From Molossus alvarezi (Eukaryota; Chordata; Mammalia; Chiroptera; Molossidae): a stretch of DNA of 64,000 nucleotides. The translations under genes and the position numbers were made by a program. The stretch is taken from the NCBI GenBank assembly GCA_037176705.1, contig CM073893.1, positions 14,942,074-15,006,073 of the forward strand. The letters are read 5' to 3'. Shown piece by piece: positions 54,780-64,000 of this stretch (position 1 is its first letter; each line of letters begins with the position of its first letter). The notes below the pieces were generated by a model that worked only from the letters and a program-made list of their open reading frames with translations, was not told where the DNA came from and made no database searches.

Positions 54780-55210
54780 GAGATATATTGGGTAAAGCGA
54801 GGAGACATATACTTATTTTACATTGGTGGGTATAGGATAGTTCACAGTTAACATTTATAGCACATAGAGATGGTATTTGGGCAATAAGATAACAATGAGA
54901 GGTTCCTTGGTCTGTTGGGAGATTATGCCTCAAGGGGTCTGGAAAAAAGGGGATTACTCTGACATTCCAAATGTATGTTATCATAGATGCAAAAAGGCAG
55001 GGCTCAGTTAAGGTAAAGATTGACCTTTGTCAAGGAAGACACTGACCTAGGACATAACTACCCACCATGACTCCCTTTTCGTTAAGAAGTTCTCATTCCA
55101 TACCATCCTATGTGGTTACTTTAGGTCTCTGAGTTTGTAAGGCTCGCCATGCAGACCTCCCCTGAGCTTGACAGGGTTAGTATGTATGACCCCTTTTTTG
55201 TCCACAAAAT
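54780..55210. repeat. Paired interspersed repeat, copy 2
   Basis: Direct-orientation partner of 52960-53415 (see there). Both end ...GTATGACCCC / ...ATGTGGCCCC followed by a TTTxGTCCACA word. Confidence 0.7.
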
Positions 55211-55329
55211 TCTGGTGACTCTAGGACATTTGACAACAGTGGCTAGAACCCAGGCATAGCTATCTCTGTTGGGTGGAGCAGGAGCTCTTCACATGGCCAC
55301 AAACCCTACCCCAACCTATGTAAAGTCCA

Positions 55330-55620
55330 GAGGATCTTTTTAAGAAATTAAAGAGTTTATTCAGATAATGATTTGCAAACTAGGGAATGAACCCCTGGTA
55401 TGAACCAAGAATATGCTCCAAAGTGGAAGGGATAGGGCAAGGTTTTTAAAGGCACAGATTGCTGGGAGCTGATGATCAAAGAGAGGGGTTTCTAGGGGAA
55501 ACAAGACCACACACTTGGCAGACTCAGAGGTCAAGCAAGTGGGGTTGTAAGATGAGAACAGTGGGTAAATACATGATTAAACATTAGCTTCAGCCCATAC
55601 CTTTAGAACAAAAAGGTGTT
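55330..55620 (-). repeat. LTR-like fragment
   Basis: AAAGAGTTTATTCAGATAATG followed by GCAAACTAGGGAATGAACCC looks like a reversed LTR 3' part. Low certainty. Confidence 0.35.
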
Positions 55621-56054
55621 TTTTTTTTTTAAATTACACAATTATAGTACAGGGATAGTTAATTTATTGTCAACCATACAAGGGGTATGATTTATCAAAT
55701 AGTACAATCAGCCTGTTCTGCAGGGGGTTTTGGATCCCAAAAGGGCAAAGTCATGCTTTGCAAACAGTTTCAGAGCTCAAGCTGCAAAAATCCAGAAATG
55801 TTGGGTCACAGGTTGCGATATTAAAGTTGTTATAAGTTCTTACCTATTATGGTCATTTAATTCAGAGTGTCTGCTCTTGACAGTATTTGAGCTTAGATTC
55901 CTGGCTTGGAGGGAAAAAGGAATGAGGAAGCAGAGGAGGAAAGAGCCAGCTTTGCATGGGGCATTTTCCAAATGTTAAATATTTATCTGAAAGTTTAGTT
56001 TTATAGCACAGGTCACATAGCAAGGAAGTAAGTTTTCATTGGGTATTCTCTGTC
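55621..56054. other. ATP7B intron 1, nothing recognised
   Basis: No exon or repeat recognised. Confidence 0.4.
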
Positions 56055-57100
56055 ATTGATTCATTCAATAAGTATTTATTGAGAAACTTAAGTATCAGCA
56101 CTATTTTAGTGTTGGGAATACAGCTGGGAGTGAAGGAAATAGACCCAGTTCCTGCACAAGTGAAATTTACATCCTAATTGGGAGCCAGTAAACAAATAGG
56201 TAAAATATATATAGTATCAGATGGTAGTTGAGTGTTCTGGAGAAAAATAAGCAGGAAAGTATACAATAGGGAGTGGGGAATTTTTTTTTTTTTTTTTAAT
56301 CCTCACTGGAGGATACTCTTTTCCATTTTTATCTTCAGATAGAATGAGAGAGAGAGAGAAAGAAAAACATGGATGTGAGAGAGACGCATGGATTGGTTGC
56401 CTCTCACATAACCCTGACCAAGGCCAGGGACTGAACCACAACCAAGGTATGTGTCCTTGACCAGAATCGAACCCTGTACTCTTTGGTCCGAGGGCTGACT
56501 CTAATGCTGAGCCAAACTGGCCAGGGTAGGAGTGGGGAATTTTTGAAATGTAAACAGGATAATTGGGGGGAAGCAACTGAGATTTGAGCAAAGACCTCGA
56601 GGAGGTGAGAAAGTGAGCCAGATACATATGGGGGGAAAATATTTCTAAACCAGGGAGCAGCTAGTACAAAGACCCTGAGGCAGGAGCATGCCTTACTTTG
56701 TTCCAGGAGCAGCAGGATCAGAATGGTTTTAGTGGGTGAGTGAGGATGAGGAATGTGAGGATGGGTTGATGGGTAATGATGGGCCAGACTCTATAAGGTT
56801 CTGTAGGTCATTTTAAGGAATTTAGGTTTAACTCTAAAATAAGGACATTCTCTGGAGGGTTTTTAGAGGATTGTCCTCATCTGACTTTCTCTTTAAGGGC
56901 ATTCCTCTGGCTTTTGTGTTGAGAATACATTTTAGGGGTAAGCAGAAGCCAGGGGGTCACTTAGAAGATTATTTTAATAATGCAGGCGAGATGTCCTGAT
57001 GGCTTGGACCACTGTTACAGTGGAAGTACTGAAAAGTGGCTGGATGCTGGATATATTTTGAAGCTAGAACTGATAAGATTTGCTGGATGGACACTTACAT
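56055..57100 (-). repeat. L2-like element, interrupted
   Basis: TTCATTCAATAAGTATTTATTG, GTGTTGGGAATACAGCTGGGA and ACATCCTAATTGGGAGCCAG are the reversed L2 3' end. After the SINE (56286-56529) related text continues to about 57000 (AAGACCCTGAGGCAGGAGCAT). Confidence 0.6.
56286..56529 (-). mobile_element. Ves-type SINE, type A
   Basis: Reverse copy with a perfect 15-bp duplication GAGTGGGGAATTTTT (56271-56285 and 56530-56544). Confidence 0.95.
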
Positions 57101-57123
57101 GTGGTTTGAAAAGAGATGTTTCC

Positions 57124-57376
57124 TTTTTTGTTGTTGTTAATCCTCACCCGGGGTATTTTTCCATTGATTTTTAGATGGAGTGGAAGGGAGGGAGGGATAG
57201 AGAGAGGGAAACATTGATGTAAGAGAAACTTATCGATTGGTTGTCTCCCGCACAACCCTGACCAGGGTCAGGGATCGAACCTGCAACCCAGGTACATGCC
57301 CTTGACCAGGAATCGGACCCTCAGCCCTCCAGTCCGCAGGCTGATGCTCTTAACAGCTGAGCCAAACTGGCCAGGG
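57124..57376 (-). mobile_element. Ves-type SINE, type A
   Basis: Reverse copy, AATCCTCACCCGGGGTATTT to GCCAAACTGGCCAGGG. Flanks TGAAAAGAGATGTTTCC and TGAAAGGAGATGATTCT. Confidence 0.92.
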
Positions 57377-57594
57377 ATGAAAGGAGATGATTCTTATCAA
57401 GGATGAATCCAAGACTTTTTATTCTGGGCAAATGCATGGGAGGAGTTAACATTTCCCAAGATGAAGAAGAAGCAGGGAAGAAGTAGAATATTAGGAGCTC
57501 ACTTGTAGACAAGTTAATGTTTAAGATGCATGTTAAATATCCAACAGGAGACATTGTTTAAGCATTTGGGTCTAAAAGTGTGAAGTTTGGGAGT

Positions 57595-58060
57595 TGCTGT
57601 GTTGTAACCCAGGAGATCGACCACACTCAGACTCCATTTTTCAGTTTTTGGGGATGTTTTATTACCTGCGCAGGGAATGCAGCCAGCCTACACAGAGGAG
57701 AACTGCAGCGCCGAGCTCAGGGGGAGGGTTGCTTATATAGGGCAGGGGTCATTCAAGAGTTTAGCAGAGCAAGCAAGCTGCTTGTACAGAAGCGGAGGCA
57801 GTTAGCGATAAGCAGGAGGGAACGGAGGTGGGAGGGAGCTGAGGCGAAAGGGAACTGGGTAAACTGGATCAGCATACATCTATTCTGCTATTCATTCCAT
57901 TATCCAAGTTTTAAAAACTAACAAATTCGAGACGGATATCAGCGGTCAGTCAGGTGCAATACACACATGTTGAACAGTTACAGTTTTATGGGGTAAAGGG
58001 AGCTTCAGTTTCTCCCTATCAGTTTCTTTACAGAGCATGCAGGACACTCTGGCCTTGGGG
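57595..58060 (-). mobile_element. LTR with TATA and poly(A) signals, antisense to ATP7B
   Basis: On the minus strand CCTATATAAGC (about 57731-57741) precedes AATAAA (57658-57663) by about 70 bp, the usual U3/R layout. The outer edge lies near TGTGTTGTAACCC on the plus strand. No retroviral genes accompany it. The distal limit is approximate. Confidence 0.6.
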
Positions 58061-58509
58061 CCCTTTCTGTCCTCCCTTTTCTTGAAAGATGTTGCTTTTC
58101 AAATTCCCAGTGAAGGTCAAACTCTGGTTAATTTTTATGGGGCTAAAGCCCTCTATAACATTACCCATTGTTCATCTTGCCGTCTCTGAGGTTGTTAATT
58201 AGGGCAGCTTAAAGACAAGTTGAATTCTAAGGACAGTGAGCTACAACAGTTGGCTGTAGGCGGTATTTCTACTGAACTGAAGGAGATCACCAAAGAATTA
58301 GTATAGAGAGGGAAGACTTAGATCCAAGGGCTGGGCCAGAGCCACTCAGCGGTGTGGGGACTAGAAGGCTCTTGTGAAGACTTGAGAAGGAGCTTTCAGG
58401 AGGGCAGGAGGAAAATTAGGAGGGGTGGGTTCATGGAGACTGACTTTGAGAGCAGGGACAGTTCCCTGGGCAATGAGAGACACTCACTCAGGTGGTGTTT
58501 GAGATGTTT
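58061..58509. other. ATP7B intron 1, nothing recognised
   Basis: Possibly internal sequence next to the LTR; no open frame or named repeat. Confidence 0.35.
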
Positions 58510-58519
58510 GCCAGCTCTT

Positions 58520-58748
58520 TTTTTTTTTTTTTTTGGTATGTTTTTATTGATTGTTCTTTTGTTTTTAGAGAGGGGAAGGTGCGGAGAGAGATGGAAACAT
58601 CAATGAGAGAGAAATATCAATTGGCTACCTCCTGCACACCCCCTAGGGATTGAGCCCAAAACCCGGGCATGTGCCCTGACTGGGAATTGAACCCGGACCT
58701 CCCAGTCCATGGGATGACGCCCAATCCATTGAGCCACACTGGCCAGGC
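58520..58748 (-). mobile_element. Ves-type SINE, type C
   Basis: Reverse copy with T run, TATGTTTTTATTGATTG and the head CATTGAGCCACACTGGCCAGG. Flanks CCAGCTCTT and CAAGCTCTT. Confidence 0.9.
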
Positions 58749-60600
58749 TCAAGCTCTTCTGGTTGTTTCTGTTATTTCAGTACAGCAGGCTCATCAGGGC
58801 AGATTGAGGGGTAGGGGGAGTGGGGGTCTGAGGAGCAGAGAGGCATTGAATTGTCGTCCAGGAGAGAGAAGAGGACTAGGCAGAGGTAGTTGGGCTTCTG
58901 GTGGCACCAGGGCCCTCTCCAGATTAGTAGTCATGCACCAGTGTGGACAGCCAGCCAGCCTGATGTGTTCCGTCTCCTCATTGTTCCCCGCAGGGAGACA
59001 GGTTTGGAGCCCTTGGAATGTGACCATGTTGGTGTTGTGCCAGGTGGGCACCAGCTGCAGAGGGCAGCCAAGGTGGCTGAATGTACATGAGTAACTGGAA
59101 TTGCAGCATTGGTTTTTACTCTTTGATGATCTCAGTTTCTTTTTGTGGACCTCTCAAGTCTCTTCATAATTTAGAACCATTGGAATTTTTTTTTACTCTC
59201 GGCTGTTCAGCCAAGTGCAGTTTTATTTCAGCACACTCCAGCTGCTGAGCTTGCCCAGGTGTGCTCTGTATGTCCTGATAACACACTCGTGTCAAGTGAA
59301 AGGCATGCAGAGCTGACAGTTCCAATCTTGAAGTCACCAGGTCCTGGGGGTGCAAGGAGGGGCCACGCACAACTCCAGGTCCACCAGCCCTGCACCTGCC
59401 AAGTCTTCCAGGGTAACTCTGGCCTGCAGCAGCGCCTCCTATATCCCAGCACCTAATGTTTGAACGGTTTTTCAGTATTTTAATACTGTCCTCTACCGTT
59501 CCTCTCTCCTAAATTGCTAATAAATTCCTGAGTGCAGAAAGTATCATCTTTTGTGCATAACACTTAAATATTTGGCTCTCAGCCTCTAAATTATATTCAT
59601 TTATTAATATTCTGCCCTGTTGTAAGGGATGGGCTGTTCATACTGCTCATGTTCTCTGGGAACCTTCTGGGCCACTGCTTCCCAGCGTGCAGCTTAGTGT
59701 CAGGTTCTGCCATTCTGTCCTGTCACAGGATCCGAGACTCCTCTGCCTGTCTTGGGAGGACTGGCCCAGTGTTTTCTGAGAAGCCCTGCCTGGTGTTAGC
59801 CTCTAGCTGGGTTGAGCAGGTAATATTTGTGAGCGTTGAAGTATTTGAATGAGATGTCCTCCCCTCCAAATAGAATCCTTTGTCCTAGAGGTTCATGGTA
59901 ACATGAGCTGCCCATCTGCCTTAGGCTCAGGCTTCTCAGGTGGCAACAGGATTATTTAGGACACCAAAGAGATTTTTAATTTTATACAGAAAAGTTTCAG
60001 AGACTGAGAAGGTGGGTAGGAGATAAATAAAATGAGTTTTATTTTGGAAAATAAAATTTGCACATGTGGGAAGCAAAATAATTTAGTGCAACAAGACACT
60101 GAAGACTTGCAGTTCTTGGAGGAGTATGTGGGAGACGACTGGAGTTTGCCCTTGCATCGTGATAAGGGGGACTAGAAGCACCGAGAGCGTCTAGGTAGCT
60201 TTTCAGGTTCCGGCTGCTGGGTGCATGCTAGGCATCTTGAGGGAGCTTCAATGGAGGGAGAAGACTTGTCCTCCAGCATCCATAAAGGCTGCTAGCCTGC
60301 AGCCTTGAAGTTTGTAACACTGGAGTCCAGACTGGGAGACAGCCCTGTTAGGGTGGAGGCGCCTCTAAGAGGTGGGACTTAAAGGATAGGAGGATTAGAT
60401 GGGCAGGGGGCGGAAGCCTAGTGGTCAGATGTGAGGAAAGGAGAAGGTGCCAGAAAGGAGTTTGGACTTGATTCTCAAGCCTGGCAAAGTGGCTGGAGCC
60501 CTGGCTGTCTCGTAGGGTTCTATGTGAACAAAGAAGAACCCACCATTTTCACTCCCAGACATGCTCCCCACCCCCATTTTTCCTCATTTCTGACAAACTG
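58749..60600. other. ATP7B intron 1, unique-looking sequence
   Basis: G+C-richer than most of the window. Several short open frames on both strands lack splice signals or family resemblance. I assign nothing. Confidence 0.4.
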
Positions 60601-60639
60601 GAAATGGCCTTGTCATCCTCAGGTCCTCTCTTTGTGTCA

Positions 60640-60905
60640 CCTGCTGTGATCAGTTGATGCTGAGTCTGGAGGACCTCCTCATTTGTTTAATCCCACTCTA
60701 CTATTAATTTCTTTGCTCCTTATAACCCTATAATCCCTGTTCCCCTGAGTTTTCATTCTCCTGCCTGCCCAAACTGTTGTTTCTAAATCACAAATATAAT
60801 ATTGTAAATCCTCTGCTTAAAAACTGAAGATTCTCTACTGTCCACAGGATAAAGTCTAAACATCATACCCTTTATAATCTGGCCCCTGCCTCCTTTTTTC
60901 TGGAT
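60640..60905 (+). repeat. L2-like fragment
   Basis: ACTGAAGATTCTCTACTGTCC, AGGATAAAGTCTAAACATCA and TAATCTGGCCCCTGCCTCC match the L2 ORF2 3' part. Confidence 0.6.
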
Positions 60906-61670
60906 GTGTTCTGGGTCTGAGTGACCATTTAGGAGAAGTAAAAGTATTTTACAGTAAAGAATTTTTATTTTCCATAATTCTGAGGGCTCACAGGATAGAC
61001 TCTTCAAAAGTACTTAGGATATATGGTGCCAGCATACTTTCCTTATAGTGTTCACGGCTACAGCACGTAAGAAGCATTTTTATTTAAAATGATATCATAT
61101 CACCAAGGAAAAGTTGAAATAAGGATAGTAACTCATATTTTAAAAGGCACTAGAAAGGTAAAAGACACCTTTGGGGAGGTTTCCACTCAAAGTGGCAGTT
61201 TTTTTAAAAAATCGGGTGCTTAAAGAGATAAGACTCGGGTATCTGGAAGACCTACTTATTATGCCTAGTCAGGGAAATGTGAGGTGGTCAGCAGGCATCC
61301 ATAAACCTGACATCCTATCAGGAAACAGGAAGGTCATAGGTAAGCAAGCGGGAGATGAGTGATCGCAAGAAAGAAATCACACACACACACACACACACAC
61401 CAGGCTCATCTCTGCTGGCTTCTGTGTGGGATTAGGGCCTGAGACCCTTAGCTTCAAATATCCCTTTTGGGTCACTGATTTACATGGCATTTCTTGGAAA
61501 TGGAGGCAGGTTCTTTTTTGGCTGAGCCACATGGAAGATAGGAAGCCAACCTACACGCATTTTGGAGTTGGCTGCCTTGAGTGTGTTCCAGAAGTGGAGC
61601 AAACAAGTGATCACATTCCCATGGAGTCAATGGGAGGCAGAGAACATGGAAGAGTCACCCTGGGCCCGTG
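60906..61670. other. ATP7B intron 1, with (AC)n
   Basis: A (AC)n microsatellite lies at 61378-61400. The rest is unassigned. Confidence 0.45.
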
Positions 61671-61679
61671 TTGAATGGA

Positions 61680-64000
61680 CCAGTGGTAGGTTAAAGCAGT
61701 ACTCGCCTTCTCCCATAATCACATCAAAATTACAACTAAATTACAGAACAACCATCATTCAGAACCACCTGAAATCTGGCTGAATGGAAGTCCTACAATT
61801 AGGGAATTAAAGAAGAAGCCACATCAAGACTGGTAGGAGGGGAGGAGGCAAGAAACAGGCTATTCCCTCAGCTTGTGTGGCAGTTTTTAATCAGGAGGGA
61901 TATCTTGGCTGTGGAGGTCCTCCTGAGGAGTGAGGAGTCCCAGCCCCACACCAGACCCTTCATGGTTCCAGTGCGGGGAAGAGAAGTCCCGGGGATTGTG
62001 GCTGAGTGATAGGGAGGCTGCTGGAGTTTCAGGCAGTTCCTCTTAAAGGACCCACACACAGGCTTACTCAGACTCACTCACTCTGAGCAGCAGCTTGAAA
62101 TGAACCAGGGACATATGGGGAGGAACTAACTTCTCTGGCAATAGCGCAAGAGCTGGGGCAGGGGTCAGATTTCTCCCAGACAGAAGTGCTGGCAGAGACC
62201 ATTGTTCCTTTGTGGAGCCCTCCCCCGACAGAGCCCACTGACAGGCACCATATCTGAGTTTCCATTAAACTGGCTCACCCTCTTCTCCCCACCCTGGTGA
62301 TTCCCTGAGACCCCACCCCACCCAACTTGCAGGCTCATCCAAGCTGTTACCAGTGGCTTTTCCATATGAATGGCCTGTCTCAGCTCATGCTTCAGACTTT
62401 CCTTAAAATCTCTCAAACATATAGCAGCTGGCCTCAGCGTGCCCCATACCTCTCGATAAGCAACCCCAGGCCCAGCACTAGTGGTTGACTGCCTTGGTGC
62501 CAGCCTTGGCTCACAGCTTGGTCTGTCCTGAGCACCTCCAAGCCCAACACAAGTAGCAGCCATCTGCACATCGCTCTGTAGCTAGTGCCAGGTGGCCCCA
62601 GGCAGGGCACTGGCAGTGGCTGATTTTGCACTTCCCAGGAGACCCAGAACCAGTGCACCCTGTGATCAGCTTCAGACCCCACCAGATTACAACCTTACCA
62701 CCTCCACAAGTAACATGCTCAGAGCACGGACTCAGTGAGCACAAAACCCCACTGAAGCAAGTCCTGCTCCACAGGGTTGGCTCCTGGCACAGCATCTCTT
62801 TCGCTGTAGTTGCAGCTGGTCCTCACAGGCTGTTGGCTTGGATATCATTCCCTCCCAGTGATGCCAACAACAGTCAAGGCTCGATTACAATAGGACAGTG
62901 CACACAGCCCACACAGGGGTGTACCTGAAGTGCCCAGCTCAGGTGACTAGGGAGGCTGAGCCACTGGGCCCTACCACACAAGGTCACTCTACCAAATCTG
63001 GGAGACATAGCAGCTTTATCTAATACATAGAAACAAACACAGGAACACAGCCAAAATGCAGACACAAAGAAACATGCCACACATGAAAAAACAAGAAATC
63101 TCCAGAAAAAGGACTAAATGAAATGGAAGCAAGCAAACTATCAGATACAGAGTTCAAAACAATGGTTATAAGGATGCTCAAGGAACTTAGAACTTCAAGG
63201 GACTTAGTGAGAACATCAGCAACATGAAAAAGGACCAGTCAGAAATAAAGGATACACTAACTGAAATGAAGAATAATTCACAGGGAATCAATAGTAGAAT
63301 AGAGGACCCCGGGAACCAAATCAAAGATTTGGAATTTGAGGAAACAAAAAACACCCAATTGGAACATCAAAAAGAAAAAAAGAATCCAAAAATATGAAGA
63401 TAGTGTAAGGAGACACTGGGACAACTTCAAGCATACCAACATTTGCATCATGGGGGTGCCAGAAGGAGAAGGATGGGACCAAGAAATTGAAAACCTATTT
63501 GAAAAAATAATGACAGAAAATTTCCCTTACCTGATGAAAGAAATAGACATACAGGTCCAGGAAACCCAGAGGAGTCCCAAACAAGATGAATCTAAAGAGG
63601 CCCACAGCAAGACACATCATAACTAAAATGCCAGAGGTTAAAGACAAAGAGAGAATCTTAAAAGCAGCAAGAGAAAAGCAGTTAGTTACCTACAAGGGAG
63701 CACCCATAAGACTGCCAGCTGATTTCTCAGCAGGAACTTTGAAGGCCAGAAGGGAGTGGCAAGAAATATTGAAAGTGATTAAATGCAAAGACCTACAACC
63801 AAGATTACTTTACCCAGCAAAACTGTCACTTAGAATTGAAGGTCAGTTAAAAAGCTTCCCAGACAAGAAAAAACGAAAGGAGTTCATCACCACCAAACCA
63901 GTATTGCATAAAATGTTAAAGGATCTTTTTTAAGAAGAAGAAGAAGGAAAAAAAAAAGATAGAAACTATGAATAATAAAGTGTCAATAAATACATGTCTA
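61680..64000 (+). mobile_element. LINE-1, 5' UTR and ORF1, continues past the window
   Basis: A long 5' UTR-like region (about 61680-63110) precedes an ORF1 relative. ORF2 would begin beyond the window. It is older than the 26669 copy: ORF1 is frameshifted and the 5' UTR is not collinear with it by eye. Sense to ATP7B. The left limit is approximate. Confidence 0.8.
63118..63933 (+). pseudogene. L1 ORF1p, frameshifted
   Basis: A candidate ATG is at 63118. Readable parts are RRHWDNFKHTNICIMGVPEG (63405-63465) in one frame and RPTARHIITKMPEVKDKERI to KPVLHKMLKDLF in another, ending TAA at 63931-63933. The frame changes around 63570-63600, between the RNA-recognition core and the C-terminal domain. 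No functional product is expected. Confidence 0.88.

Larger units (their letters stand above)
36359..64000 (+). other. ATP7B: ATP7B intron 1 (incomplete)
   Basis: No sequence resembling ATP7B exon 2 (first metal-binding domains with GMTCxxC motifs) occurs up to the window end, so the intron exceeds 27.6 kb here. It is filled with repeats described separately. Confidence 0.8.

Noticed and set aside
58669..59094. 141-codon plus-strand open frame.
   Set aside because: It starts inside a SINE, runs through unrelated sequence, and overlaps comparable frames on the other strand.

Overview
The window is mammalian nuclear DNA, almost certainly from a bat. The evidence is about 45 tRNA-headed SINEs of the chiropteran Ves type, several LINE-1 copies on both strands, widely spaced exons with GT/AG introns, and one CpG-island promoter. 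A hAT element resembling the SPIN (Space Invader) family, known from vespertilionid bats among other lineages, also fits. Species cannot be named from sequence alone. No bacterial, phage or CRISPR features are present, and I found no new multi-gene system.

Gene layout, left to right: a plus-strand terminal coding exon (7176-7440) of a gene entering from the left, unidentified but in the position expected for NEK5; the complete ALG11 gene on the minus strand (start codon 35308, stop 15584, four coding exons, 492 codons); a CpG-rich divergent promoter (about 35080-36240); and ATP7B coding exon 1 on the plus strand (36308-36358). ATP7B intron 1 then fills the rest of the window. ALG11 and ATP7B start codons are 1 kb apart, head to head, the arrangement known in human 13q14.3. 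ALG11 performs late cytosolic mannosylations of the dolichol-linked oligosaccharide; ATP7B is the copper-transporting P-type ATPase mutated in Wilson disease. They share a promoter region, not a pathway.

Everything else is mostly repeats. 1-5090: decayed L1. 5.9-15 kb: SINE-rich DNA and an LTR. ALG11 intron 3 carries a SPIN-like element and L2; intron 2 carries MLT1, L2, MIR and SINEs; intron 1 carries a nearly intact 5.8-kb L1 in antisense, inserted inside a MER5A. ATP7B intron 1 has SINEs to 42 kb, then an ancient antisense L1 (about 43.7-52.1 kb) broken up by several LTRs, then L2/LTR-like DNA, and a second L1 5' half (61.7 kb to the end).

The observations most worth following are a mini-SINE subfamily consisting only of the tRNA-like head plus an A tail (five copies, four ending at the same base), a conserved 3' palindrome on the long SINE class, the SPIN-like copy, repeated insertion at one short target sequence, and the near-intact antisense L1 in ALG11. 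Repeat family names come from memory of consensus sequences, not from a search.
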